A stretch of DNA of 64,000 bases. Source: HKCCE3408 sp038530555. GTDB taxonomy: Bacteria; Pseudomonadota; Alphaproteobacteria; Rhodobacterales; Rhodobacteraceae. How positions within the stretch are numbered: the first letter of the stretch is position 1; each line of letters starts with the position of its first letter. Shown here one piece after another: positions 49,973-59,324 of this stretch. The notes under the pieces are model-generated. The model saw only the letters and a program-made list of their open reading frames with translations. It did not search any database and had not been told where the DNA came from. A program made the position numbers and the translations under genes. Where the stretch lies: contig JBCBCN010000006.1 in the NCBI GenBank assembly GCA_038530555.1, positions 124,001 through 188,000 on the forward strand, in the 5' to 3' direction.

Positions 49973-51891
49973 CCCGTTCCACCGTCTGGATCCCCATGCC
50001 GGACGGCACGCGCCTTGCCGCCGATCTCTGGGCGGCAGAGCGCGATAGCCTCGCGCCGACCATCCTCGAAGCGCTCCCTTATCGCCGCCGCGACGGCACC
50101 GCTGCGCGTGACCTCTCGGTTTATCCTCACCTCGCCAAACGCGGCTTCGCGGGCCTGCGCGTCGATCTGCGCGGAACCGGCGATAGCGAGGGCACGTTCG
50201 ACGACGAATATTCCGAGACCGAGCTCAGCGATATCGAAGCGGTGATCGCCTGGATCGCGGCGCAACCTTGGTCAAACGGGCGCGTTGGGATGATGGGCAT
50301 CTCCTGGGGCGGCTTCAACGCGCTTCAGGTCGCCGCCCGCGCGCCCGCGCCGCTGGGGGCCGTCATCTCCATCGCCTCGACCACCGACCGCTTCGCCGAT
50401 GACATCCACTTCAAGGGCGGCGCGATGCTGTCGGCCAATCTCTACTGGGCCACGCAGATGCTCGGCCGCGCGGCACTCCCGCCTGATGCGGCGGTCGTGG
50501 GCGAGGCCTGGCGCGATCAATGGCGCGCCCGGCTCGAGGCGCTCGAGCCGCTGCATTTCCGCTGGTTTCAGGAACAGCGGCGCGGACCCTACTGGCAACG
50601 CGGCTCGATCTGCGAGGACTATGCCGCGCTTCAGGCGCAAACGCTTCTGATCGCGGGCTGGGCGGATGGCTATCGCAACACGCCCTGGAAAGGTCTGGAG
50701 GGTCTGGGCGATCGGGCGCGGGCGATCACTGGTCCATGGGTACATCTCTATCCGCATTTCGCCACGCCCGCCCCAAGGCTCGACTATATCGCCGAGGCCG
50801 AGGCCTGGTTTGGCCGCTGGCTCGATGACCGGCCCGCGCCGGATCTGCCCGCCCACAGGCTTTATTTATCCGAGGCCGTGCGCCCCGAGGACCGCCGCCA
50901 TGAGCCCGGCCGTTGGATCGCGCTCGGCGCGGCACGTCCCGCGCACCGGCTCTATCCCAGCGGCAACCGCCTGCACGACGCGCCACAGCCCCAGACGCAG
51001 GTCCCGTTGCGCAGCCCACGCGATTGCGGCCTGGCGGGGGGCGAGTATTTCACCCAAGGCGGGGCGGAGGATCTGCCCGGCGATCAGCGCGCCGACGATG
51101 GCAAATCGCTCTGCTTCGATCTGCCGGTGGGGTCTTCGCTTGATATTATCGGGGAGCCGGTCCTGCGCCTGACCCTCGCCCTCGACGCGCCGCAGGGCAA
51201 CCTGATTGCGCGGCTTTGCGATGTGCATCCCGATGGCACAAGCCACCGGATCAGCCTTGGCGTTCTGAACCTCAGCCACCGCGCGGGTTCGTCTCAACCC
51301 AGGACGATGGTGCCGGGTCAGCCCGAAGAGATCACGCTCACGCTTGACGCAACGGCCTATCGCCTGCGCCCGGGCCACCGCCTGCGCCTCGCGCTCAGCA
51401 CGCAGTATTTCCCCCTTGTGATCCCGCCGCCCACGGAGGTCACTGCGACGCTGAACCTGGGCCAAGCGGTGCTGGAGCTGCCGCAGTATGACTTCACCGA
51501 GACGCAAGTGCCGGAGCCAGAGGCGGACACGCTGCCCCAGTTCGAGATTTTGCGTGAGGGCGATGAATTGCACCACTCTCTAAAAGACGGCACGAGTTTC
51601 GATAAGACGATTGGTCCAAAGTTTCGCCATCCCGAAAACGGTTTGCAATGGCAGGTCTCGAGGTATCGCCAATATGCTAATAGTCCCGGGGGCCGTTACG
51701 AATTCAATGGTTTCGAGACCTATGGAAGTACGATCCAACGCGATGACAACGTGACGGCTGTCCGCGCAGAGGCACAGCTTATCGGCAAGGAACAGACTTG
51801 GGATTTTTGGATCCGTTTGATCTGTTTCGAAGATCGCGAACGTGTCTTTCGAAAGTTTTGGAAACGGTCCATCCCCCGCGATCATGTTTAA
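49969..51891 (+). CDS. CocE/NonD family serine hydrolase
   Basis: A 640-aa alpha/beta hydrolase plus C-terminal beta domain, the layout of cocaine esterase, X-Pro dipeptidyl peptidase and glutaryl-7-ACA acylase relatives. Nucleophile in GISWGGFN; acid region AGWADGYRN; histidine in ITGPWVH. The start is TTG 49969, overlapping the previous stop. The last 110 codons (about 51560-51890) are visibly more AT-rich than the rest. Possible actions are ester, amide or X-Pro bond cleavage; the operon favours an amide. Its end overlaps the M81 gene by 8 nt. Confidence 0.87.
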   Translation: MTRSTVWIPMPDGTRLAADLWAAERDSLAPTILEALPYRRRDGTAARDLSVYPHLAKRGFAGLRVDLRGTGDSEGTFDDEYSETELSDIEAVIAWIAAQPWSNGRVGMMGISWGGFNALQVAARAPAPLGAVISIASTTDRFADDIHFKGGAMLSANLYWATQMLGRAALPPDAAVVGEAWRDQWRARLEALEPLHFRWFQEQRRGPYWQRGSICEDYAALQAQTLLIAGWADGYRNTPWKGLEGLGDRARAITGPWVHLYPHFATPAPRLDYIAEAEAWFGRWLDDRPAPDLPAHRLYLSEAVRPEDRRHEPGRWIALGAARPAHRLYPSGNRLHDAPQPQTQVPLRSPRDCGLAGGEYFTQGGAEDLPGDQRADDGKSLCFDLPVGSSLDIIGEPVLRLTLALDAPQGNLIARLCDVHPDGTSHRISLGVLNLSHRAGSSQPRTMVPGQPEEITLTLDATAYRLRPGHRLRLALSTQYFPLVIPPPTEVTATLNLGQAVLELPQYDFTETQVPEPEADTLPQFEILREGDELHHSLKDGTSFDKTIGPKFRHPENGLQWQVSRYRQYANSPGGRYEFNGFETYGSTIQRDDNVTAVRAEAQLIGKEQTWDFWIRLICFEDRERVFRKFWKRSIPRDHV

Positions 51892-53341
51892 GCGCATCGC
51901 TATCGCGGGATTTCAGCACGAGAGCAATTCCTTCGCCCCGAACCCTGCGACGCTCGCCGATTTTGAGCGCGCTGATAGCTGGCCCGGCATGCTGCGCGGA
52001 CCTGAAGTCACCCGAGGCACGCGCGGCCTCAACCTGCCAATAGCGGGGTTCATCGAGGCGGCGGAGGCGGAGCTGGTCCCGATCCTATGGTGCGCGGCGG
52101 AGCCTTCGGGGCCGGTCACAACCCAGGCCTTCGACGCCATCGCAGCCGAGATCATGAACGGCGTTCAAAAGGCCCAGGTCGACGCGATCTATCTCGATTT
52201 GCACGGCGCGATGATCACCGAGGACCACCTGGATGGGGAGGGGGAGCTTTTGCGGCGCATCCGCGAGGTCGCGCCCGAGACCCCCATCGCCATCAGCCTC
52301 GATCTGCATGCCAACTTGAGCCCCGACTTGGTGGCCTTGGCTGATGTGATCACGATCTACCGCACGTATCCCCATCTCGACATGGCCGAGACCGGGGCGC
52401 GGGCATGGCGGCGGTTGTTGAACGACGTTCATAAGGCGGCCAGCTTCCGCCGTGCCGACTACATCCTGCCGCTCCATTGCCAATGGACGGGGGCTGAGCC
52501 CACCGCGTCGCTGTATCGCATGGCCGAGGAGCTCGATGCAGAGCTGGCCCTGGGCTTCAGCGCGGGCGACACGCCCTATACCTCGGTGAGCCTTGTGGCT
52601 TACCATGATGACCCATTCCAGGCCGAGCGCAATGCCCAGGATCTTCTGAACGCCGTTCAGAGGGCCGAAAGTCGGTGTAATCCAAACCTGCCGAGCGCGG
52701 CAGCGGCGGTGGCCCAGGCGATGGCCCTACAGCCGGGCAAGCCGGTGATCCTTGCAGATGTGGAGGACAATGCCGGAGGTGGCGGCTCAGCTGATACGGT
52801 TGGTCTGCTCCGCGCCATGGTTGAGGCTGGCGTCGAAGGCGCGCTTTTGGGTGTGCTTTGCGATCCGGCGGCGGCTTTGCAAGCGCATGCAAAAGGCGTC
52901 GGCGCCCGCTTTGAGACGAGCCTCGGCGGGCGCTCGGGCCTGCCGGGCGAGGCGCCCTTCGAGACGCGCGTCGAAGTTGCGGCACTCAGCGACGGGCGCG
53001 TAGCCTATGAGGGCGAGATGTATGGTGGCGGGCTGGCCGAGATCGGGCCCACAGCGCTTTTGCGCATCGCTCAACCGGGACTTGAGCTGCGCGTCGTGGT
53101 CAGCTCTGAGCGCACGCAATGCTTGGACCGGGCCTTCTTTCGCCATCTGGGCGCTGAGCCGGAGGAGGCCGCGATCATCGGGGTCAAATCGACCGTGCAT
53201 TACCGCGCGGATTTTGACCCGATCGCGCAGGCAACGATCCCCTGCCGCGCGCCCGGCCTGCTCAGTTCACGGCCCCAAGACGCCCAATATCGCAACCTGA
53301 GACCGGGTGTTCGCCTCGGCCCAAACGGCCCGCTTTTTTAG
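51884..53341 (+). CDS. M81 family metallopeptidase (MlrC-like)
   Basis: A 485-aa protein of the M81 family named after MlrC, which cleaves linearised microcystin peptides. N-terminal block FKRIAIAGFQHESNSFAP and the metal-site stretches IYLDLHGAM, ISLDLHANLSP and DVEDNAGGGGSADT are typical. M81 genes often sit beside peptide-type ABC importers, as here. ATG 51884 gives the family N-terminus and overlaps the CocE stop. Microcystin itself is unlikely; a small cyclic or linear amide is a fair guess. Confidence 0.88.
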   Translation: MFKRIAIAGFQHESNSFAPNPATLADFERADSWPGMLRGPEVTRGTRGLNLPIAGFIEAAEAELVPILWCAAEPSGPVTTQAFDAIAAEIMNGVQKAQVDAIYLDLHGAMITEDHLDGEGELLRRIREVAPETPIAISLDLHANLSPDLVALADVITIYRTYPHLDMAETGARAWRRLLNDVHKAASFRRADYILPLHCQWTGAEPTASLYRMAEELDAELALGFSAGDTPYTSVSLVAYHDDPFQAERNAQDLLNAVQRAESRCNPNLPSAAAAVAQAMALQPGKPVILADVEDNAGGGGSADTVGLLRAMVEAGVEGALLGVLCDPAAALQAHAKGVGARFETSLGGRSGLPGEAPFETRVEVAALSDGRVAYEGEMYGGGLAEIGPTALLRIAQPGLELRVVVSSERTQCLDRAFFRHLGAEPEEAAIIGVKSTVHYRADFDPIAQATIPCRAPGLLSSRPQDAQYRNLRPGVRLGPNGPLF

Positions 53342-53484
53342 GGGTGAGCCGGGTCGCCGCGGTGATCGGACCCTGAAAACCTTGGCCAAACACAAAGATT
53401 TTCGTTGCTATTCCCCGCTATCCTTGGTCCCTTTCGTTAACAACCAACGCAAAACGAATAAGAACGACCACAGCGGAGGAAGCT

Positions 53485-55059
53485 ATGTCGAAAATCACTC
53501 ACAATGTTGGCGTCAGTCGTCGCGGCGTGCTCAAGGGCGGAACAGCCCTGGGCGCAGCAGCGCTCGTCACGCCCTGGGGCACAGAACTACGCGCGCAAAG
53601 CGCACCGCAGCGCGGCGGCACCCTGCGCATGGCGACGGCGCACGGCTCGTCCACGGACTCGCTCGATCCGGGGTCGTGGGAAGCGGATTTCATGATCTTC
53701 CAGGCGCATACGCGCAACAACTACCTGACCGAGATCGCCGCAGATGGCGCGCTGGTGCCGGAACTGGCGACCGAATGGGAAGCCTCGCCCGATGCCAAAG
53801 TTTGGACCTTTGCGATCCGTCCTGGGGTGGAGTTCCATTCCGGTCACACCTTGGTGCCCGAGGACGTCGTGGCCTCGATCAACCACCACCGCGGTGAGGA
53901 TTCGACCTCGGCCGCAGCCCCGCTGGTCAGCGACATCACCGACATCTCGGTCGACGGCGCGAATGTGGTCTTCACGCTCGCCAACGGCAACGCGGACTTC
54001 CCGTTCGTTCTGTCGGATTACCACCTGCCGATCCTGCCCGCGCAGGCCGATGGCACCATCGATGCGATGACCACCGATGGCTGCGGCCCGTTCCGCATCG
54101 ACGAGATCGAGTTCGGTGTCGCCGCGCGCTACAGCCGCCACGAGAACTATTGGAAAGAGGGTCTGCCCTATTTCGACGCGCTCGAGCAGATCGTCATCTT
54201 CGACGATGCCGCCCGTCAGAACGCGCTCATTTCGGGCGAGGTCGACTATATCGGAACGGCGGACCTGAACACGGTTCACCTGCTCGAGCGGGCGCCAGGC
54301 ATCAACGTGCTCTCGGTGACCGGCACGCAGCATTACGGCCTACCGATGGACACGCGCGCAGCCCCGTTTGATGACGTGAACATCCGTCAAGCGCTCAAGT
54401 TTGCGATCAACCGTCAGCAGATGGTCGACACGATCCTCAACGGCTTTGGCTCGCTGGGCAATGACCACCCGATCGGCCCGACGCAACAGTTCTACAACAC
54501 CGAGCTGGCGCAGCGGGAATACGACCCAGATCAGGCGCGCTTCCACCTTCAGCAAGCGGGGCTTGAGAGCTTGGATGTCGATATCCACCTGGCCGATGCG
54601 GCTTTTGCAGGCGCGCTCGACGCCGGCGTTCTCTTCGCCGAAAGCGCGGCGGCTGCGGGCATCAACCTCAACGTGGTGCGTGAGCCCAACGACGGCTATT
54701 GGTCCAATGTCTGGATGCAAAAGCCCTTCGCCGGGACCTATTGGGGCGGTCGCCCGACAGCGGATTGGATGTTCGCCACGGCCTATGCCGAAGGTGTGCC
54801 CTGGAACGAGACCTATTGGAGCCATACCCGCTTCAATGAGCTTCTGATCCAGGCCCGGTCCGAGCTTGATCCGGCGCTGCGTGAGCAGATGTATTTCGAG
54901 ATGCAGCAGATCGTGTCCGAAGAAGGTGGGATCATCATCCCGATGTTCGCCAACTATGTCGGCGCCTATTCCGACAGCCTGGGCGTGCCGGAGGTTGTCG
55001 CCGGGAACTGGCGCAATGACGGCCACCGCCTCGGCGAACGCTGGTGGTTCAACGCCTAA
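53485..55059 (+). CDS. Peptide-type ABC substrate-binding protein, Tat-exported
   Basis: A 524-aa family 5 binding protein (DppA/OppA-like). The N-terminus VSRRGVLKGGTALGAAALV is a twin-arginine signal. SINHHRGEDS, VRQALKFAINR-type NIRQALKFAINRQQMVD and the closing MFANYVGAYSDSL match the family. Peptide, nickel or glycoside ligands are all possible. A strong GGAGGA precedes ATG 53485 and a 143-nt AT-richer gap separates it from the M81 gene, so it may have its own promoter. Confidence 0.92.
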   Translation: MSKITHNVGVSRRGVLKGGTALGAAALVTPWGTELRAQSAPQRGGTLRMATAHGSSTDSLDPGSWEADFMIFQAHTRNNYLTEIAADGALVPELATEWEASPDAKVWTFAIRPGVEFHSGHTLVPEDVVASINHHRGEDSTSAAAPLVSDITDISVDGANVVFTLANGNADFPFVLSDYHLPILPAQADGTIDAMTTDGCGPFRIDEIEFGVAARYSRHENYWKEGLPYFDALEQIVIFDDAARQNALISGEVDYIGTADLNTVHLLERAPGINVLSVTGTQHYGLPMDTRAAPFDDVNIRQALKFAINRQQMVDTILNGFGSLGNDHPIGPTQQFYNTELAQREYDPDQARFHLQQAGLESLDVDIHLADAAFAGALDAGVLFAESAAAAGINLNVVREPNDGYWSNVWMQKPFAGTYWGGRPTADWMFATAYAEGVPWNETYWSHTRFNELLIQARSELDPALREQMYFEMQQIVSEEGGIIIPMFANYVGAYSDSLGVPEVVAGNWRNDGHRLGERWWFNA

Positions 55060-55070
55060 AGCACCTTTCA

Positions 55071-55101
55071 CCCCCGGGCGGCATGGATCGCCCGGGGGTT
55101 T
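55071..55101 (+). terminator. Attenuator-like hairpin after binding-protein gene
   Basis: CCCCCGGGCG (55071-55080) and CGCCCGGGGG (55089-55098) form a perfect 10-bp stem followed by TTTCTCTT. It lies between the binding-protein and permease genes and probably lets only part of the transcripts continue. Confidence 0.8.
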
Positions 55102-55182
55102 CTCTTGGCCAGGCCCCGGGCGCGCGACGGCGCCGCATAGAGGGCACGCCGCAGGCCTTACCAAGCGGCAAAAGGGGACGTT

Positions 55183-56139
55183 ATGGGACATATCTGGAGC
55201 ATGATCGGCCAGCGCCTCGCGCTCGGCGTGCTGACATTGTTTATCGTGTCACTGCTGATTTTTCTGGGCACCGAGCTTTTGCCCGGCGATTTCGCGCAAG
55301 AGATCCTGGGACAATCGGCGACGCCCGAGACGGTGGCGGCCCTGCGTGAGCAGCTTGGCCTCAACGAGCCCCTGGTGACGCGCTATTTCGGCTGGCTCAC
55401 GGATGTGCTGCGCGGCGATCTGGGCGAGAGCCTGGCCAATGGCAATTCCGTCTCTGATCTTATCGGGCGGCGCTTGGGCAATACGCTCTCCCTGGCGCTA
55501 TATGCTGCGGCCATCGCCGTGCCGTTGTCTCTGACCCTGGGCATTCTGGCCGCGCTCTTTCGTAACTCGTTTTTTGACCGCTTCGCCAACGCCTCTGCGC
55601 TCACCTCGATCTCGTTTCCTGAGTTTTTCGTGGCCTATATCCTGATATTCTTTTTGGCCGGTGCGGGCGGGATGTTCCCGCCGATCTCGAACTTTCGCGG
55701 CGATCCCACAATCAGCGAGTACCTCTACCGCGCCTTCTTGCCCGCGCTGACCCTGACACTCGTGGTCACCGCACATATGATGCGGATGACGCGAGCCGCG
55801 ATCATCAACCTTTTGGCCAGCCCCTATATCGAGATGGCGCGCCTGAAGGGCATGCCGCCGATGCGGATCATCGTCAAACACGCCCTGCCGAATGCGCTGG
55901 CGCCGATCATCAATGTGGTGGCGCTGAACCTGGCTTATCTGATCACCGGGGTGGTCGTGGTCGAGGTGGTGTTCGTCTATCCCGGCTTGGGCCAGCTGAT
56001 GGTCGACAGCGTGGCCTCGCGCGATATGCCGGTGGTGCAGGGCATCGCGCTGGTGTTCGCGGCGGCGTACGTCCTTTTAAACCTGACCGCGGATGTGCTG
56101 GCCACGCTCAGCAACCCCCGCCTGGTCCATAAGCGATAG
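55183..56139 (+). CDS. Peptide-type ABC permease (DppB-like)
   Basis: A 318-aa permease with six predicted helices. EAA-loop-like sequence EMARLKGMPPMRIIVKHALPNALAP is the contact for the ATPase. The N-terminal helix and the TELLPGDFAQEILG segment are characteristic of DppB/OppB. It pairs with the DppC-like gene 11 nt downstream. Confidence 0.93.
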   Translation: MGHIWSMIGQRLALGVLTLFIVSLLIFLGTELLPGDFAQEILGQSATPETVAALREQLGLNEPLVTRYFGWLTDVLRGDLGESLANGNSVSDLIGRRLGNTLSLALYAAAIAVPLSLTLGILAALFRNSFFDRFANASALTSISFPEFFVAYILIFFLAGAGGMFPPISNFRGDPTISEYLYRAFLPALTLTLVVTAHMMRMTRAAIINLLASPYIEMARLKGMPPMRIIVKHALPNALAPIINVVALNLAYLITGVVVVEVVFVYPGLGQLMVDSVASRDMPVVQGIALVFAAAYVLLNLTADVLATLSNPRLVHKR

Positions 56140-56150
56140 GGGGCGGGGCG

Positions 56151-57194
56151 ATGCAAAACGTGATGTCCAATGTCTGGGTGCTGGCGCTGTCGGGTCTGTC
56201 GATCCTGGTGGTGGCGTTGAATATGGGCCTATCGATCGACCTGTTCGGCTTTCTGGGCGGGTTCGGCGGCTTTTTGACCGGGCTTTTCACCGTCGGAGCC
56301 GTGATCGTTGTAGCGATGCTGGCGGGTTGGATCTTTCAGCAAGCGCTTTTGGCGATCAGCCCCAGGGGCATGGCCCGAGAGCTGCGCACTGCGCCGCTGA
56401 CCGCGAGTTTCGGGATGCTGATGATCGTCATCTACATCCTTTTGGCCGTCTTCGCGCCGGTCATCGCGCCGTTTTCCGAGACTGAGGTGGTGGGGCCGGA
56501 ATTTCTTTTTCCCGGTGACCGGGCAGAGTTTCTTCTGGGCACCGACCATCTGGGCCGCGATCTGCTCTCGCGCCTGATTTATGCCGCGCGCAATACGGTC
56601 GGTATTGCCTTCGTGACCACGGCTTTGGCCTTCATCTTGGGCTCTGTCCTAGGGCTCCTGGCGGCGGTTGTGGGCGGTTGGATGGACCAGGTGCTCAGCC
56701 GCGGGGTCGATGTTCTCATGGCGATCCCAGCGCTGATCTTTGCGTTGCTGCTACTGACCATCGTGGGCACCTCGATCATCAATATGATCCTGGTGATCGC
56801 GGTGATCGACGCCACGCGGGTCTATCGCCTGGCCCGCGCGGTCGCGATGAACATCGTGGTGATGGATTATGTCGAGGCCGCGCGCCTGCGCGGCGAAGGG
56901 CTCTGGCGGCTGATTACGCGGGAGATCCTGCCCAACGCGATGGCGCCCCTGGTGGCGGAGTTCGGGCTGCGCTTTTGCTTTGTCTTCCTGACCATCTCGG
57001 CGCTCAGCTTCCTCGGCCTAGGCATTCAGCCGCCCACGGCGGATTGGGGTTCGATGGTGAAAGATACAGCGACCATGATCTCGTTTGGGGCGATCACACC
57101 GCTTTTGCCCGCGGGCGCGATCGCGCTGCTGACTGTGAGCGTGAATTTCGTCGTCGACTGGCAATTGCACCGCGCCAGCGGTTTGAAGGAGTAA
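56151..57194 (+). CDS. Peptide-type ABC permease (DppC-like) with extra N-terminal helices
   Basis: A 347-aa permease, about 50-70 residues longer than usual DppC. Residues 1-70 carry two extra hydrophobic segments before the standard start (ARELRTAPLTASFG). The family core follows: GTDHLGRDLLSRLIYAARNT and the EAA loop VEAARLRGEGLWRLITREILPNAMAP. The extension is in frame and of normal composition, so it seems genuine. Confidence 0.92.
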   Translation: MQNVMSNVWVLALSGLSILVVALNMGLSIDLFGFLGGFGGFLTGLFTVGAVIVVAMLAGWIFQQALLAISPRGMARELRTAPLTASFGMLMIVIYILLAVFAPVIAPFSETEVVGPEFLFPGDRAEFLLGTDHLGRDLLSRLIYAARNTVGIAFVTTALAFILGSVLGLLAAVVGGWMDQVLSRGVDVLMAIPALIFALLLLTIVGTSIINMILVIAVIDATRVYRLARAVAMNIVVMDYVEAARLRGEGLWRLITREILPNAMAPLVAEFGLRFCFVFLTISALSFLGLGIQPPTADWGSMVKDTATMISFGAITPLLPAGAIALLTVSVNFVVDWQLHRASGLKE

Positions 57195-57198
57195 CCCA

Positions 57199-58839
57199 AT
57201 GGCAGAGATCGGCGATAACAAGGACGTCCTGCTGACAATGCGCGATCTGCGGATTGAGGGCCGCGCGGACGAGACCTGGAGCGAGATCGTCAAAGGCGTG
57301 GACCTGACGCTGCATCGCGGGGAGGTTCTGGGCCTTATTGGCGAGAGCGGCGCGGGCAAATCCACTATAGGACTGGCCGCGATGGGCTTCGCCCGGGATG
57401 GCTGTCGCATTTCGGGCGGGCAGATCCTGTTCGACGGCATCGACATGCGCAAAACCAGCGAGGCCGAGCGCCGCGCCATGCGGGGCAAGCGCATCGCCTA
57501 TGTGGCGCAATCGGCGGCGGCAAGCTTTAACCCCTCCCACAAGCTGATCGATCAGTATTCCGAGACGCCCGTGCAGCACGGCGTCATGGGCCGGGGTGAA
57601 GCGCAAGGCGACGCGGTGGAGCTTTACCGGCGGATGCAGCTGCCCGATCCCGATGAGATCGGCTTTCGCTATCCCCACCAGGTCTCGGGCGGTCAGCTGC
57701 AGCGGGCGATGACGGCGATGGCGATGGCGTGTCGGCCCGATCTGATCATCTTCGATGAGCCGACCACAGCGCTTGATGTGACGACGCAGATCGAGGTGCT
57801 TTCGGCCATTCGCGATATCGTTGAACAATTCGACACGGCGGCGATTTATATTACCCACGACTTGGCCGTGGTGGCGCAGATGGCCGACAAGATCAAAGTC
57901 CTGCTCAAGGGCGAGGAGGTGGAGGAAAGCGACACGCGATCCATGCTCTCCAGCCCGAGCCAGGACTACACCAAATCGCTCTGGGCTGTGCGCAGCCATG
58001 CAAGGGCCGAACAACCGGCGGTGGAAGCGGGTGCGGTGCCGGTCGTCTCGGTGCGCGGGGTAACGGCGGGCTATGGCACGGTCGATGTGCTCAAGGACAT
58101 CAATTTCGACATCCACGCCAAGCGGACCGTCGCGGTTGTGGGTGAGTCCGGGTCGGGCAAATCGACGACGGCGCGGGTGATCACCGGGCTGTTGCCGCCG
58201 CGCAAGGGCGACGTCTTGTTCAACGGCGCAACCTTGCCCGCCAATTACAAAGCGCGCACCCGCGATCAGTTGCGACAGGCGCAGATGATCTATCAAATGG
58301 CCGATACCGCTCTGAACCCCAAGCTGAAGATTCGCGATCTAATCGGGCGCCCGGCGCAAATGTATCTGGGCCTGAACGGCAAGGCGCTCGACACAAGGAT
58401 CCGGGAGTTGCTCGATCTGATCGAATTGGAGCCCGATCAGTATATCGACCGGCTGCCCTCCGAGCTATCGGGCGGGCAAAAGCAGCGGATTGGTATTGCC
58501 CGGGCGCTCGCCGCGGAGCCGCAGTTTATCATTTGCGATGAAGTGACATCCGCCCTCGATCAGCTGGTGGCGGAAGGGATTTTGAAGCTTCTCGACAAGC
58601 TGCAGAGGGAGTTCAACCTGGCCTATATGTTCATCACCCATGACCTGGCGACGGTGAAAGCGATCGCCGATGAAGTGGTGGTGATGAAGGAGGGCGTGGT
58701 GGTGGAACAGGGCCCGAAATCCGACATGTTCCAGCCACCCCACGATCCCTATACCGAGTTGCTCTTGTCTTCGGTGCCGGAGATGGACCCGGATTGGCTG
58801 AGCGGTCTTCTGGCCGAGCGGGCGGCGAAAGCGAGCTAG
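57199..58839 (+). CDS. Dual ATPase of the peptide-type ABC importer
   Basis: A 546-aa protein with two ABC domains fused, like DppD-DppF. First domain: GESGAGKST, SGGQLQRAMTAM, IIFDEPTTALD. Second: GESGSGKST, LSGGQKQRIGIARAL, IICDEVTSALDQ. Both appear active. It starts 4 nt after the permease stop with GAAGGAG and closes the importer operon. Three TTGGGGGGCAGCC-like repeats follow. Confidence 0.94.
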   Translation: MAEIGDNKDVLLTMRDLRIEGRADETWSEIVKGVDLTLHRGEVLGLIGESGAGKSTIGLAAMGFARDGCRISGGQILFDGIDMRKTSEAERRAMRGKRIAYVAQSAAASFNPSHKLIDQYSETPVQHGVMGRGEAQGDAVELYRRMQLPDPDEIGFRYPHQVSGGQLQRAMTAMAMACRPDLIIFDEPTTALDVTTQIEVLSAIRDIVEQFDTAAIYITHDLAVVAQMADKIKVLLKGEEVEESDTRSMLSSPSQDYTKSLWAVRSHARAEQPAVEAGAVPVVSVRGVTAGYGTVDVLKDINFDIHAKRTVAVVGESGSGKSTTARVITGLLPPRKGDVLFNGATLPANYKARTRDQLRQAQMIYQMADTALNPKLKIRDLIGRPAQMYLGLNGKALDTRIRELLDLIELEPDQYIDRLPSELSGGQKQRIGIARALAAEPQFIICDEVTSALDQLVAEGILKLLDKLQREFNLAYMFITHDLATVKAIADEVVVMKEGVVVEQGPKSDMFQPPHDPYTELLLSSVPEMDPDWLSGLLAERAAKAS

Positions 58840-58844
58840 TGGGA

Positions 58845-58958
58845 CCTTGGGGGGGGCAGCGCCGTTAGCGCGCAACCCTTGGGGGGCAGCCCCGAAAAAG
58901 CGTGATACTTTTGGGGGGCCAGCCCCCCAAACCCCCCGGGATATTTGGACGATAAAGA
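58845..58958 (+). repeat. Triplicated G-run repeat and hairpin + GGGATATTT element, copy 4
   Basis: Three variants of CTTGGGGGGCAGCC begin near 58846, 58878 and 58909. The third is part of a perfect hairpin, TTGGGGGG/CCCCCCAA (58911-58930), followed by GGGATATTT-GGACG-ATAAAG (58938-58957), identical to the box at 20522. It separates the ABC operon from the convergent nitrile hydratase operon. Confidence 0.75.
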
Positions 58959-59012
58959 CGGCGAGAACGCCAGCGGGGCAGGCGGGCTGTCCGATGTGCT
59001 AGGTTTCAGGAG

Positions 59013-59324
59013 TTACCGCTCGAGCCGGATCGGTTGGCCATGGGGCGTGCGCTGGGCGGCCTTTTGCCAGGCGGATTTGGTGGCCTCGAGCGCCGCTCGG
59101 TCGGTAAAGCCTTTGGCGGTGATCAGAGTTTCCAGCGCGGCGAGCCAGTGCTCGTAATAGTCGCGCTGCTCGGGTCCGTGGATCTCAGCGGACAGGGCCT
59201 CGGTCCATTCGGGCCAAGTGAAAGCGTTTTGCGCCTCCAGGTGAACGACCATCGCGAAGGCCTGGGCGTGCCAGGGCTCCTCGAAGGGGCGCGCGTCGAG
59301 AGAGTTGGCGGTCTCGCCCGTCAC
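59013..59324 (-). CDS. Nitrile hydratase accessory protein
   Basis: A 103-aa protein matching the small accessory/activator family of cobalt nitrile hydratases: EEPWHAQAFAMVVHLEAQ, FTWPEWTEALSAEI and YYEHWLAALETL. In characterised systems (P14K, NhlE) this protein carries the alpha subunit and helps load and oxidise the cobalt site. It overlaps the beta subunit gene by 4 nt and is the last gene of the operon. Confidence 0.9.
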   Translation of the reverse strand: MTGETANSLDARPFEEPWHAQAFAMVVHLEAQNAFTWPEWTEALSAEIHGPEQRDYYEHWLAALETLITAKGFTDRAALEATKSAWQKAAQRTPHGQPIRLER

